From Nonomuraea sp. NBC_00507 (GTDB lineage: Bacteria > Actinomycetota > Actinomycetes > Streptosporangiales > Streptosporangiaceae), in NCBI RefSeq assembly GCF_036013525.1, contig NZ_CP107853.1, forward strand, positions 10,044,001-10,108,000: a stretch of DNA of 64,000 nucleotides, in the 5' to 3' direction. Shown one piece after another: positions 17,861-27,188 of this stretch. Positions within the stretch are counted from its first letter, which is position 1, and every line of letters starts with the position of its first letter. The notes under the pieces were generated by a model that did no database searches, had not been told where the DNA came from, and was given only the letters and a program-made list of their open reading frames with translations. The translations under genes and the position numbers were made by a program.

Positions 17861-17966
17861 ATGAGAGCGCCGTGCTGACCTCGTCCTGGTGATCGCCCAC
17901 ACGCAGACCGCGCCCGTCACCTGGCTCGGCTACGAGAAGCCGCCTTGGTTCCCTTGTTCCAGGCAC

Positions 17967-18128
17967 TCAGATCAGATGGGTGAGCTCGACGTCCTTGGCG
18001 AAGGCGTGCAGATGGCGGACCAGGCTGGTGAGGACCTGCCGCAGCCGGGCGTCCTGGGCCCCGGCGAACGACGCCGCGACGACGTCCTCGGAACGCTCTT
18101 CGGAGAACCGAACGGGAGTCTGTGACAT
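17967..18128 (-). pseudogene. N-terminal stub of an intradiol ring-cleavage dioxygenase
   Basis: The 53-residue frame reads MSQTPVRFSEERSEDV and continues to VRHLHAFAKDVELTHLI before a stop. The LVRHLHAF-K-V-LT pattern matches the N-terminal helical domain of catechol and hydroxyquinol 1,2-dioxygenases, proteins of about 280 residues. The catalytic Tyr/His domain is absent downstream. It looks like the surviving 5' end of a truncated gene. The family call rests on this short stretch alone. Confidence 0.55.
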
Positions 18129-18193
18129 CGTGATCACGCCCTGGCGGCGTTGGGCTGTTGTCCCCCAGCATGGCCATGGCCGGCGGAGCGCCG

Positions 18194-19564
18194 CTACCCG
18201 GACGCGGTGGCGCGGAGGTCCGCCGGGGTCCAGCCAGCGGTGCCCGCGACGATCCGGACGGCCGCGCGGGCCAGCGGCTCCAGCCCCGCCACGTCGATCT
18301 TGTCGATCGTGTCGGCCGAGTCGAACAGGTACATCGGCGCCGACAGGAAGTGCACCAGCGGCACCCCCTCGGGATGGAAGAACGCGCCGTCCGTCGGCGG
18401 CATCGGCGAGAACACGTCCGGGGGCAGGACGAACGACCGCCGCAGGTCCTCCGCCTCCAGCGTCGCGGCGACGAGTTTCTCCAGCTGCGGGGCTCGCGTC
18501 GTGAACCACCATCGGACCTCGGGGTCGGCGGTCGGCACGAGCGTGCCGTCCATCGCCTCGCAGCGGAGCGCGGCGTGCTCCAGGTGCAGTTCGAGCACCA
18601 CGTCGGCCAGTTCCGGCCGGTGGCGGTCGATGAAGGCGCGGGTGCCCGCCGCGTGGGCCATGTGCCCGGAGGTGAGCAGGAACGTCAGGTTGTGTGGGCG
18701 CTCCCCGGCCGGGACACGGGCCCAGTGGCGGGCGGCGGCCAGGACGAGGGCCAGGCCGGAGGCGTCCTCGACGGCCGAGGCCCATGGGGCGTCGTGGTGC
18801 GAGGCGACGATGACCGTGTGGGGCGAGTTGCCCGGGAGGGTGGCGACCACGTTGTGGGTGATCACGGTGTCGGTGGCGGACTCGGCGATCAGCTCACCCT
18901 CGCACGGGAGGCGGGCCAGGAGCCGGCGGGCGTCCGTCCCGGACAGCCACAGGGCGGGGATGGGGCGCTCGACCGCGTCGTACGGCACGTAGTAGTCGCG
19001 GGTCTCCCAGGGGACGCCGGTCAGCGCGCCTATGAAGCCCGCGGCCCCGGCGGCCAGGGCGGGCTCGACGACCTCCATCATCCGCGGGCCGAACGGGATG
19101 GTCTGGACGAGGGTGTCGAACACTCCCTCGGGGTCGTACGCCGAGGTGGCGAGCGTCTTGACGTACGACTGCGGCAGCTCGCTGAAGGTCACCTCGTCCA
19201 CGACGATGTCGCCCGGCCGGGCGTCGGCGAGCCGCGCGATCCGGCCCCGCAGGCCGCCGGTCGACGCGGTGTGGGGCAGCGGCATGCCGGTCCACGAGGT
19301 GCCGTCATCGAGGCGCAGCAGACTGGCGCCCGGTTGCCAGCGCCGCACCTCGACCGGTTCGAGCGTGACCTCCAGGCCGAACTCCGCCAGGCGCTCCGCC
19401 AGCCATCGCTCGGTCCACGCGTCCGCCGGGTAGCCGGGGCGGCGGACGCCCTGCCCCACGACGGTCTCGATCCAGCCCAGCATCTCCGCCGCGGAAGGCA
19501 CGTGCTCCATGGCCACGATCCAACCATTGACACGACCCACTTGTGAAGCGAGAGTTTCGGTCAT
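18194..19564 (-). CDS. M28-family-like zinc peptidase
   Basis: This 456-residue protein has an insert resembling a protease-associated domain (about 90-230), then a metallopeptidase core with SHHDAPW and VEDASG, the usual zinc-ligand region of M28 aminopeptidases, followed by LHLEHA and a late SADTIDKID segment. No signal peptide is evident. The start at 19564 leaves only 22 bases to the divergent hydrolase gene. An internal ATG (residue 19, ending at 19510) would leave room for promoters and may be the true start. It could also be a relative that has lost peptidase activity. The substrate is unknown. Confidence 0.75.
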   Translation of the reverse strand: MTETLASQVGRVNGWIVAMEHVPSAAEMLGWIETVVGQGVRRPGYPADAWTERWLAERLAEFGLEVTLEPVEVRRWQPGASLLRLDDGTSWTGMPLPHTASTGGLRGRIARLADARPGDIVVDEVTFSELPQSYVKTLATSAYDPEGVFDTLVQTIPFGPRMMEVVEPALAAGAAGFIGALTGVPWETRDYYVPYDAVERPIPALWLSGTDARRLLARLPCEGELIAESATDTVITHNVVATLPGNSPHTVIVASHHDAPWASAVEDASGLALVLAAARHWARVPAGERPHNLTFLLTSGHMAHAAGTRAFIDRHRPELADVVLELHLEHAALRCEAMDGTLVPTADPEVRWWFTTRAPQLEKLVAATLEAEDLRRSFVLPPDVFSPMPPTDGAFFHPEGVPLVHFLSAPMYLFDSADTIDKIDVAGLEPLARAAVRIVAGTAGWTPADLRATASG

Positions 19565-19586
19565 CCGTACAAATCATGGAGGCTGT

Positions 19587-20414
19587 ATGAAGTTCGTCGT
19601 GGTCGCCGTCGCGCTCGTACTCGGGCTCCTGGCCAGGCCCGCCCAGGCCGCGGACACCATCGAGGCGCACTACAAGGTCGCGGGCCCGTGGACGGTCACG
19701 ACCGCCGACGCGCCCGGATACAAGCTCTACTACCCGGCCGACCTCGGGGCGGGCGGCTTCAAGCACCCGATCATCACCTGGGGCAACGGGACCAACGCGG
19801 CGCCCACGCAGTATCCGGGGCTGCTCAACCAGTTGGCCTCTTGGGGGTTCGCCGTGGTCGCCTCCACCGATACCACGACAGGCACCGGATCCGAGATGAT
19901 CGCCGCGGCCCAGTACCTGATCGACCGGAACACCGACAGCTCCAGCGTCTTCTACGGCAAGCTCGACGTGACCAAGGTCGGCGCGGTCGGCCACTCCCAG
20001 GGCGCGGGCGGTTCGGTGAACACCGCCACCAAGTCCAACGGCCTCATCGACACTGTCGTCCCCATCGCGCTGCCCGCCCCGATCTGGGTGAGCGCGGGCG
20101 ACGCGTTCCACGTGGACCAGCTGACCTGCCCCGTGCTGTTAGTCAGCGGGTCCAGCGACACGATCATCTCCCCCAACTCAGCGCTGCAGACGTACTACGC
20201 CCAGGTCCCTGGCGCGGCGGCGAAGGCGCTGCTCAAGGGCGCCGGCCACAACACGATCCAGGGCACGGGCGGTGGCTTCCTCGGATACGTGACGGCGTGG
20301 CTGATGTACCAGCTCCAGGGCGACACGTACGCGCGCGACGCCTTCGCGGGCACCTCGCCCGAGATCAACACCAACGCCAACTGGCAGAACCAGGTGGAGA
20401 AGAACCTGCCCTGA
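19587..20414 (+). CDS. Secreted alpha/beta hydrolase, cutinase/PET-hydrolase-like
   Basis: This 275-residue protein begins with a Sec signal (MKFVVVAVALVLGLLARPAQA). The mature part carries the nucleophile elbow GHSQGAGG, a later VSGSSDTIISP acid region and GAGHNTIQG, the likely catalytic His. This pattern is shared by dienelactone-hydrolase-like, cutinase and polyester hydrolases. GGAGG lies just before the ATG. It runs divergently from the M28-like peptidase gene. Likely substrates are esters such as plant polyesters or lipids. This cannot be settled from sequence. Confidence 0.85.
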   Translation: MKFVVVAVALVLGLLARPAQAADTIEAHYKVAGPWTVTTADAPGYKLYYPADLGAGGFKHPIITWGNGTNAAPTQYPGLLNQLASWGFAVVASTDTTTGTGSEMIAAAQYLIDRNTDSSSVFYGKLDVTKVGAVGHSQGAGGSVNTATKSNGLIDTVVPIALPAPIWVSAGDAFHVDQLTCPVLLVSGSSDTIISPNSALQTYYAQVPGAAAKALLKGAGHNTIQGTGGGFLGYVTAWLMYQLQGDTYARDAFAGTSPEINTNANWQNQVEKNLP

Positions 20415-20460
20415 GAAAAACGGATGGCCGGACGGCGCTCGGCGCACGACCAAGCGTCCC

Positions 20461-20697
20461 ACGGACGTCATCGCCGAAGCGGTCGAGTTGATCAGGAACT
20501 CCACTTGTCCGGGCGACTACGACCAGGCGTTCGGTCCACGCCTCGATCGCGCGGACACTGCACGAGGCGACGAACGGGCCGTTTCCGAGCTGCTGTGCCT
20601 GGCCGAGCGCTCCGACGAGGATGTGCGCTTCTACGTCGCGTGGTCGCTGCCGCTGGGCCGCGACCGTACGCGCGACTCACGGGCCGGCGCCGCCTGA
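20461..20697 (+). pseudogene. Remnant of a HEAT-like repeat protein
   Basis: One frame with good codon bias reads TDVIAEAVELIRNS and continues to LLCLAERSDEDVRFYVAWSL before a TGA at 20695-20697. The spacing resembles one or two HEAT-like helical repeats. There is no convincing start codon or ribosome site; only an internal TTG is available. It is best seen as a leftover fragment. The family assignment is a guess. Confidence 0.25.
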
Positions 20698-20710
20698 GGC
20701 CGCAAGTCGC

Positions 20711-21661
20711 CTAACGTTCCGGCCGTAGTGCGAAGGCGGCGCGCGGGTTGGCGATCAGCGCGGCCTTGGCCGCCTCGCCGAGCCCCTCCGCCTCCAGCCG
20801 CGGCACGAACCGCTCCAGCAGGTACGTCAGCCCCGGCCCGCCACCCAGCCCCGGCCAGTACGACCGCCGCGCCAGGTCCATGCCGAACAGCAGCCGATGC
20901 CCCAGCCCGCGCCCGGCCAGCTCGGCGACGAGCGCCACGATCTCGCTGTCGGGTCCGTACTTGATCCGCCCGGGGCGGTCGAAGGCCAAGTAAGCGCCTC
21001 TCTCCGCCAATGAGGCGAGATATCCGGCGTCGGGATTGTGGTCGATGTGCCCGAGCACCACCCGATCGGCCTCCACGCCGTCGGACGACAGCGCGTCCAG
21101 CAGCTCGTGCCCCATCGTGCCCTTGTCGCAGTGGGTGACGACCGGCACGCCGGTACGGAGGGCGGCCGCGGCCACCGCGCCGATCAGCCGCTCCACCCCG
21201 CGCCCGAACGCGTGGTACGAGGTCGCGATCTTGATGCCTCCCGCCCGCGCCGGCGACCGCCGAACCAGCGGCCCGACCAGCCCGTACTCGTCCATGCCGA
21301 GCTCGATCTCGGCCACCAGCAGCTCGGCGATCTCGTCGGGCGAGTAGCGGCGCAGCCAGTGGGCGTCGCTGTAGTAGGTGCTCTTGTGGAAGCCGGTCAC
21401 CGCGATCACGTGCAGCCCGGTCCGCTCGGCCAGCGCCTTCATCAGCGACGGGCTGCGGCCGAACCCGAGCGGCGTCATCTCGACCACTGCGGACAGCCCG
21501 AGCCGCTGGGCCGCCGTCACCTCGGCGACGGCCGCGTCCAGGGAGTCGAGCCGGTAGTCGGGCTCGTTGCGGACGGGCCAGTCACCGGTCATGAAAAAGT
21601 GCTCGTGCGCATAGGTGACGCCGATCTCCTCGACGTCCCCCAGCACCGTGCGAACCGTCAC
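20711..21661 (-). CDS. Phosphotriesterase-family hydrolase (lactonase-like)
   Basis: This 316-residue amidohydrolase-superfamily protein has the metal site His19-x-His21 (YAHEHFF), a lysine in GGIKIATS that could be the carbamylated bridge, VVTHCDKG, VLGHIDHN and FGMDLA. Family members hydrolyse lactones or phosphoesters. The GTG overlaps the stop of the flavoprotein gene. As the last gene of a sugar operon next to oxidoreductases, it may open a sugar lactone made by them. That role is inferred. No extension to the longer upstream frame is needed. Confidence 0.85.
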   Translation of the reverse strand: MTVRTVLGDVEEIGVTYAHEHFFMTGDWPVRNEPDYRLDSLDAAVAEVTAAQRLGLSAVVEMTPLGFGRSPSLMKALAERTGLHVIAVTGFHKSTYYSDAHWLRRYSPDEIAELLVAEIELGMDEYGLVGPLVRRSPARAGGIKIATSYHAFGRGVERLIGAVAAAALRTGVPVVTHCDKGTMGHELLDALSSDGVEADRVVLGHIDHNPDAGYLASLAERGAYLAFDRPGRIKYGPDSEIVALVAELAGRGLGHRLLFGMDLARRSYWPGLGGGPGLTYLLERFVPRLEAEGLGEAAKAALIANPRAAFALRPER

Positions 21662-22881
21662 AGGAGCGCTCCTTCCTCGCGTAGCCGGGCGCGCAGCAGC
21701 TCCACGTCCACCGCCGCAGGCTCCACCCCGGCCTGTACGGCCAGCGCAGCCGCCGTCCCGGCCGCCTGCCCCATCGCCATGCACTGCCCCATGGACCGGG
21801 CCGAGGCGTGCGCGTCGTGCGTGGCCGACAGGCACCGCCCCGCGACGATCAGCCCGTCAACCTCGACCGGCAGCAGGCAGCGGTACGGGATCCCGTAGGT
21901 CCCGTAGTCGTGCACGTACTCCCACCGGGTGGCCGCCCCGGCGGCGTGGTCCTCGATGGGGGCGCCGCACCGGGCGATCGTGTCGGGAAAATCCCTCCCG
22001 GCCAACACATCATCAGAAGTCAGGACATATCGTCCAACGAGCCGCCGCGACTCCCGCACCCCGATCCGCACGGACGTGCTCAGCAGCACCGCCGACTCGT
22101 ACCCGGGCACCTTGGCCCGCAGGAAGCGGACGTACTCCCGCACCTGCGCACGTCCCTCGCGTTCGGCGCGCGACAGCTCGAACGGGTCGGTCGGGGCAAG
22201 CCCGCTCACTCTGGTCAGGTTGGTGTGCACGATCCCGTCGTTGACGGTCCCGTGCACGGAGCCCTCGCGCCTGGGCAGGTCGGCGTCGGCCATCAGCGCG
22301 TGCAGCTCGGCCGTGCTGGTGGCGGACAGGTCCACCCCGCCCAGCCGGAACGTGGCCGTCATCGGCTGCGACCGCATGCTCGGCCGCTCCAGCGTGGCCC
22401 CGGCCCGCCAGGCGACCTCGCCGTCGCCCGTCGCGTCCACGACCACCCGGGCCTTGACCAGGAACCAACCGGCCACGGTCTCCACCTCGACCCCGGTCCC
22501 CGGCACGTACGCGCACACCCGCGCGTGCAGCAGCACGCCGGCGCCGGAGGTGAGCTCGTCCCAGACGAGCTTGAGCTCCTCCGGCTCATACGTGACGCCG
22601 GTGCCGGCCCCGTACGTGTTGGGCCGCTCGAAAGCGGCTCCGGCGGAGAAGAGCCGTTCGCACACCTCCCAGCCGATCCCGCCGACGACCCGCCGCGAGA
22701 CCGGGCCGGGGGCGTAGAAGCCGTAGAACGTGTCGAGCACGGCGACGCCGGTGCCGCCGAGGAAGCCAGCCGGCTCCACCAGCAGGCACGACGAGCCGGC
22801 GCGGACCGCCGCCGCGGCCGCCGCGCACCCGGCGCTGCCGCCACCGGCGACGACCACGTCGCCTTCCCACAGGACGTTCAC
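21658..22881 (-). CDS. FAD-dependent oxidoreductase
   Basis: This 407-residue cytosolic flavoprotein has an N-terminal dinucleotide-binding motif (VVVAGGGSAGCAAA, residues 9-22), VVVDATGDGEVAWRAG in the middle, and a C-terminal LIVAGRCLSATHDAH segment typical of the FAD_oxidored family. The GTG start overlaps the SDR stop (GTGA) and places the Rossmann motif at the usual distance from the N-terminus. It would oxidise a sugar or sugar-derived alcohol. The electron acceptor is unknown. Confidence 0.88.
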   Translation of the reverse strand: MNVLWEGDVVVAGGGSAGCAAAAAAVRAGSSCLLVEPAGFLGGTGVAVLDTFYGFYAPGPVSRRVVGGIGWEVCERLFSAGAAFERPNTYGAGTGVTYEPEELKLVWDELTSGAGVLLHARVCAYVPGTGVEVETVAGWFLVKARVVVDATGDGEVAWRAGATLERPSMRSQPMTATFRLGGVDLSATSTAELHALMADADLPRREGSVHGTVNDGIVHTNLTRVSGLAPTDPFELSRAEREGRAQVREYVRFLRAKVPGYESAVLLSTSVRIGVRESRRLVGRYVLTSDDVLAGRDFPDTIARCGAPIEDHAAGAATRWEYVHDYGTYGIPYRCLLPVEVDGLIVAGRCLSATHDAHASARSMGQCMAMGQAAGTAAALAVQAGVEPAAVDVELLRARLREEGALL

Positions 22882-23570
22882 CGCAGATGCCACCCTCCGT
22901 CGACGGGAATGACCGCGCCCGTGGTCCGCCCCGACGAGGGCGAGAGCAGCCACAGCACGGCCTGCGCGACCTCCTCCGGCCGACAGGGGCTCGCGCCGAG
23001 GGGCATCAGCGCGGGCATCCTGGCCTGGACGGCGGCGGACGTGCGGGCACGGACGCTCATCGGCGTGGCCACGAGGCCGGCCGAGACCAGGTTGACCCGC
23101 ACCCCGCGCGGCGCGGCCTCGCGGGCCGCGGTCCTGATCAGCGGGATCAGCGCGCCCTTGGCCGAGGCGTAGGCCACGGTGCGGAAGTCGTCGTCGATCG
23201 ACGTGCCGAGCGCCGAGCCGATCACCACGATCGACCCGCCCTCGGCCAGCGCGGGGATCGCCGCGCGCAGCAGCCGGAACACCGACTCGTGGTTGACCCG
23301 GTGCACCTCGTGCCAGGCCTCGTCGGTGCACTCGGCCACACCGCCGTCGCCGAGCCTGCGGCCGGACATGCCGACCGCGTGCACGACGCCGGCCAACCGC
23401 CCATGCCGGGCTGTGGCCTGGGCCAGCGCCTTCTCGACCCCGCCGGGCTCGGTGATGTCGATGCCGTCAGCGAGGTCCACGCCGTACGCGCTCGCGCCGG
23501 ACGCCTCGACCGCCTCCACGCAGGCGCGGCCGATGCCGCCGTCCGAGCCCGCCACCAGGACGGCGCTCAT
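22878..23570 (-). CDS. Short-chain dehydrogenase/reductase
   Basis: This 230-residue classical SDR has a cofactor motif GSDGGIG (8-14), a catalytic Ser in VVIGSALG and Tyr-x-x-x-Lys in YASAK. The acidic residue after the second strand (VDLAD) favours NAD over NADP. The start overlaps the SIS gene by ATGA. It is probably one of two oxidoreductases acting on the imported sugar. Confidence 0.9.
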   Translation of the reverse strand: MSAVLVAGSDGGIGRACVEAVEASGASAYGVDLADGIDITEPGGVEKALAQATARHGRLAGVVHAVGMSGRRLGDGGVAECTDEAWHEVHRVNHESVFRLLRAAIPALAEGGSIVVIGSALGTSIDDDFRTVAYASAKGALIPLIRTAAREAAPRGVRVNLVSAGLVATPMSVRARTSAAVQARMPALMPLGASPCRPEEVAQAVLWLLSPSSGRTTGAVIPVDGGWHLR

Positions 23571-24331
23571 GGCTTCCTGAGCACGGCGGCGGCGCGGCGC
23601 GCGTGTTCAAGGTAGGCGGCCTCGAACAGCTCGTCGGAGCGGGAGGTGCCGACGAGCTTGGCGCTGGAGATGACCGGCGGCGTCCAGCCGCCCGCGACCA
23701 GCAGCTCGGCCGTGCGGACCTTGATCTCGTTGACCACGGAGACGGCCGCCAGCGTGCTGCCGGGGCCGACCGGCTCGGCCAGCCCTTCGACGTGGCACAG
23801 CGCGTCGCCGACCGGGGTGCGCAGGTCGATCACCACGTCGGCGTGGTCGGCCAGCCGGGTGCCGCTGGGATGTCCGGGCTCGACGGCCATGGTCTCGTTC
23901 ATCGAGGTCACGGCCACGACGGACAGGCCCGCCTTGCGCAGGCCCATGGCCATCTCGATGGGCACGGCGTTCAGCCCGCTGACGCTGAAGACGATGGCCG
24001 CGTCGCTCGGCCGCAGCTCGAAGTTGGCCAGGATGGCCTCGGCCAGCCCTTCGACCCGTTCGATGAACATGGCCTGCCGCATCCCGTTCGAGCCGGCCAC
24101 CTGGGTGTAGAAGGTCGTGGACAGGTCGACGATGGGGTGGAAGCCGGGGTAGGAGCCGTAGCGGGGGAACATCTCCTCCACGCCCATCCGCGAATGTCCG
24201 GTTCCGAACGTATGCACCACTCCTCCGCCGAGTATCGCCTCAGAGGCGATGCGAGCGGCTTCGGCAAGGGCGTCCTCCTGTGTCCGTTCGATCTCGCCGA
24301 GCAGCTCCATGGCGCGGCTTATCCACTTCAT
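23567..24331 (-). CDS. SIS-domain sugar isomerase-like protein
   Basis: This 254-residue protein carries the phosphosugar-binding SIS fold: HTFGTGHSRMG at 40-50 and FSVSGLNAVPIEMA further on. It resembles the UPF0309 group, whose members sit in amino-sugar and sugar operons. GGAGGAG lies six bases before the ATG, and the ATG overlaps the ROK stop. It likely isomerises or binds the phosphosugar produced by the neighbouring ROK kinase. Confidence 0.85.
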   Translation of the reverse strand: MKWISRAMELLGEIERTQEDALAEAARIASEAILGGGVVHTFGTGHSRMGVEEMFPRYGSYPGFHPIVDLSTTFYTQVAGSNGMRQAMFIERVEGLAEAILANFELRPSDAAIVFSVSGLNAVPIEMAMGLRKAGLSVVAVTSMNETMAVEPGHPSGTRLADHADVVIDLRTPVGDALCHVEGLAEPVGPGSTLAAVSVVNEIKVRTAELLVAGGWTPPVISSAKLVGTSRSDELFEAAYLEHARRAAAVLRKP

Positions 24332-25215
24332 CCAGATCTCCTCCCGTAGAGTGCGGCGCCGATGGCCCCCGCCATCTGGCCGAGTACGGCGGGCAGCACA
24401 GTGACGTCTCCGATCAGCGGTCGTCTGCGCGCGAGTTCGGTGTGCAGGGTGGTTCGCATGAGGTCGAGCGCGCCGGAGACGCCGCCGCCGACGACCACCG
24501 AGCCGACCCCGAAGAACGCGGCCGCGTCGCCCAGCGCCACGCCGAGCGCCCATCCGGCCTGCTCGAACACCTGGGCCGCCCGCCCGTCCCCGGCCCTGGC
24601 CGCCTCGGCGACCTCCGCCGCGGTGACCTGCGCCTTCGCCCCGGCGATCTTCGCCGCCGCCCCCGGGCCGAGGGCCCGCACGATGCCCGGTCCGGCGGCG
24701 AACGTCTCCACGCAGCCCCGGTTGCCGCAGCAGCAGACCGGCCCCCGGGGGGAGACGGTGACGTGGCCGATCTCGCCGAGGTTGTCGCGCGGCCCGACGA
24801 GGACGGCCCCGCGCAGCGCCACGGCCCCGCCCACGCCGGTGCCGAGCACGGCGAACAGCACGTCGGCCAGCCCACGGGCGGCGCCCAGTGCCAGCTCGGC
24901 GCGCGCGAAGGCGCGGGCGTCGTTGACGACGGAGACGGGGACCCCGGTCAGCGCGCGCAGCCGGGCCCCCACGGGGTAGCCGTCCCAGTCACCCGGCGGA
25001 TTCGGGACGAACAGGGCGGTGCCGGTCTCGCGGTCCACGTGGCCGGGGAGCCCGATCCCGATGGACTCGGCGTGCGGGGCCAGCGAGGCCGCGAGCTTCA
25101 CCGTCTCCTCGGGGCCGGGCGGCGTGGGGACGGTGCCCGAGCCGGAGACCGCGTCGCCCTCCAGCGTCACCCATTTGGTGTACGTGCCGCCGACGTCGAT
25201 CCCAAGCGCCGTCAT
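24328..25215 (-). CDS. ROK-family sugar kinase
   Basis: This 295-residue protein has the ATP site IDVGGTYTKW (6-15), the catalytic region VVNDARAFA, and the ROK zinc motif CCCGNRGCVE. No helix-turn-helix domain is present, so it is a kinase and not a NagC/XylR repressor. It would phosphorylate the sugar released by the adjacent GH94-like enzyme. Both ends overlap neighbours by ATGA. The sugar is not identifiable from sequence. Confidence 0.9.
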   Translation of the reverse strand: MTALGIDVGGTYTKWVTLEGDAVSGSGTVPTPPGPEETVKLAASLAPHAESIGIGLPGHVDRETGTALFVPNPPGDWDGYPVGARLRALTGVPVSVVNDARAFARAELALGAARGLADVLFAVLGTGVGGAVALRGAVLVGPRDNLGEIGHVTVSPRGPVCCCGNRGCVETFAAGPGIVRALGPGAAAKIAGAKAQVTAAEVAEAARAGDGRAAQVFEQAGWALGVALGDAAAFFGVGSVVVGGGVSGALDLMRTTLHTELARRRPLIGDVTVLPAVLGQMAGAIGAALYGRRSG

Positions 25216-27188
25216 GGCCCGACCTCCAGCGCCCGGGAGGCGAAGCGGGCCCCGCCGCGCGGCCGCCGGAAGGGCTCGACACCGAGCAGCCGCAGGTAGG
25301 CCAGCAGCGGCTGGGAGTGGCTGTGCAGGTTCGCGACCGGGTAGGCCTGCATGGCCACGCCGACCTCGGCCAGGTCCCAGGTGCGCCCCGGGCGGCCGGT
25401 CTCGGGGGCCAGGTAGGCGTCGGGGCCCGACAGCGTGCCCTCCCAGACGTCCGGGTAGGCGGTCGTATGCGCGGCCAGCGTCATCCGCCGCCACCAGTCC
25501 CAGGCCAGGTCGGGGAGGTGTTCGGCGGCGGCCCAGACGAGCGTCATGTTGATCGCGTACCAGATCGTGCCGACCCCGCCGGGGCCGTACCCGTCGCGGG
25601 CGGGCCAGCGCAGCCGGGCGCCCAAAGGGGAATCGGCGGCGGAAGTCCGCTCGATCGTGCGCAGCAGCTCCACGGCCCGCTCGGGCGGGGCGGCGCCGCA
25701 CAGAACGGCCCAGGGCTGCACCTCCAGCCACAGATCGTCGTCGCCGACGACCGCTCCCGGGCCGTACGCGCGGCGGTACCAGCGCCCGTTCCACTCCCCC
25801 GCGACCAGTTCGCGCAGCTCCTCGCCGAGCTTGCGGGCCTCGGCGGCGGTCGCGTCGTCGCCCAGGCGCTCGGCCAGCGTCGCGTAGCGCGGCAGGACCC
25901 AGGCGGCCATGGCGGAGTTCAGGACGGACTCGCCCTGGGCGATCATCACCTCGCGGGGCACGCCACTCTCGGTGATGGCCATGTCGTTCCAGTCGGCGTT
26001 GAGGATGCGGACATGCCCGTGCTCGCCCCGTCCGACCACATCGGCGAAGAATCTGAACTGCCTGCGCAGGTTCTCCCGCAGCGGCACCTCGGGCGCCTCG
26101 TGGATCGGGTGGTACCGCACGTCCGCGTGGAAGGCGGCCTCGTCGCCCGTCGCGCTCAGGTACTCGGCGGCCAGCCACAGGGCCCACAGGTTCTGGTCCG
26201 ACGGGCGGAACAGGTCGGTCCAGGGCCGCTTGTCGGGTCCGAGCGCATAGGGCAGGTCGCCGTCGGGTCCGCCCCATGCGCACGTGTTGCGCAGCACGGA
26301 CAGCGCCAGGTCGGGCTCGATGTGAACGAGCGGGAGCGCGTGCTGGAGCGGGTCACGGGCGGCGCCGTTGAAGCCGTGCCGAAAGGAGTAGCAGGATCCC
26401 TGGTCGAGGGTGTGGCCCCCGAGCACGCCGTCGGCGCAGGCGGCGCCGGTGAGCAGGGCCGCGTGCCAAGGGATCTCCCGCTCGGCCTCGGGCGCCCGCG
26501 CGGCGGACGCGCGCGGCAGCCGGGCGCGCAGGGCCTCCAGGCTCCCCTCGAACGCCGCGGTCTGGGAGGTGGAACCCAGCAGACCGTAGCGGAGGTCCAG
26601 CACCCGCTCCTCGCCCGCCGCCAGCTCCAGCGGGAGCGCGAGCCGTCCGGACCGCGTCCGGGCTCCGCCGATCAGCTCCAGCTCGAGCCCGGGGTCGTCC
26701 GCGTCGGCGGCGCCGGTGATGAGCTCGACCCGGGCCGTCCTGGCCGCCCACGCCTCGGTCAGCTCCAGCTGCGCCGGCGCGTCGAGCAGGTTGCGCACCC
26801 GCAGCCTGATCAGCACCCACGGCTGCTCGCCCTCCGGGCAGAGGACCGTGCGTTCCAGCGCCACCCGCTCGTCGGCCACCCGGACGATGGTGAAGGCGGG
26901 CCCGAAGATCCGCTCAGATCCTGAAATATCGGTGGAAAGCTTGCCAACGCGGGTCACGCCGGTCCCCCGGGTGAGCCACAGCAGGCCGGTGTGTTCGTCG
27001 AACAGGTCGCTCAGCCCGTAGTTGTCCGACACCAGCGTGATCCGCCGGTTGCCCACGTGCGCGAAGTGCCGCCGCGTGGGCGGGTCCAGCACGGGGTCCC
27101 ACTCGGCGCGCGGGTCCCGCTCCTGGTCCAGCGTGTACGCGAACGCGGGCAGCCCGTACGCCGTCGTCCACTCCCCGTACGAGCTCAT
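25212..27188 (-). CDS. GH94/GH36-like glycoside phosphorylase or hydrolase
   Basis: This 658-residue protein has an N-terminal beta-sandwich and a C-terminal (alpha/alpha)6 barrel. NADWND places Asp399 and Asp402 where GH94 phosphorylases have their DWND general-acid motif. FRHGFNGAARDPLQHALP resembles the family's RDxxQ segment. The protein is shorter than typical cellobiose phosphorylases (about 800). No signal peptide, so it acts inside the cell. A phosphorylase here would give a sugar-1-phosphate plus a free sugar for the ROK kinase. It could instead be a hydrolase. The ATG overlaps the permease stop. Confidence 0.75.
   Translation of the reverse strand: MSSYGEWTTAYGLPAFAYTLDQERDPRAEWDPVLDPPTRRHFAHVGNRRITLVSDNYGLSDLFDEHTGLLWLTRGTGVTRVGKLSTDISGSERIFGPAFTIVRVADERVALERTVLCPEGEQPWVLIRLRVRNLLDAPAQLELTEAWAARTARVELITGAADADDPGLELELIGGARTRSGRLALPLELAAGEERVLDLRYGLLGSTSQTAAFEGSLEALRARLPRASAARAPEAEREIPWHAALLTGAACADGVLGGHTLDQGSCYSFRHGFNGAARDPLQHALPLVHIEPDLALSVLRNTCAWGGPDGDLPYALGPDKRPWTDLFRPSDQNLWALWLAAEYLSATGDEAAFHADVRYHPIHEAPEVPLRENLRRQFRFFADVVGRGEHGHVRILNADWNDMAITESGVPREVMIAQGESVLNSAMAAWVLPRYATLAERLGDDATAAEARKLGEELRELVAGEWNGRWYRRAYGPGAVVGDDDLWLEVQPWAVLCGAAPPERAVELLRTIERTSAADSPLGARLRWPARDGYGPGGVGTIWYAINMTLVWAAAEHLPDLAWDWWRRMTLAAHTTAYPDVWEGTLSGPDAYLAPETGRPGRTWDLAEVGVAMQAYPVANLHSHSQPLLAYLRLLGVEPFRRPRGGARFASRALEVGP

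Noticed and set aside
21662..21673. AGGAGCGCTCCT, resembling a CebR site
   Set aside because: It lies in the 3' coding end of the FAD oxidoreductase gene, lacks the outer TGG/CCA bases, and has no promoter near it.
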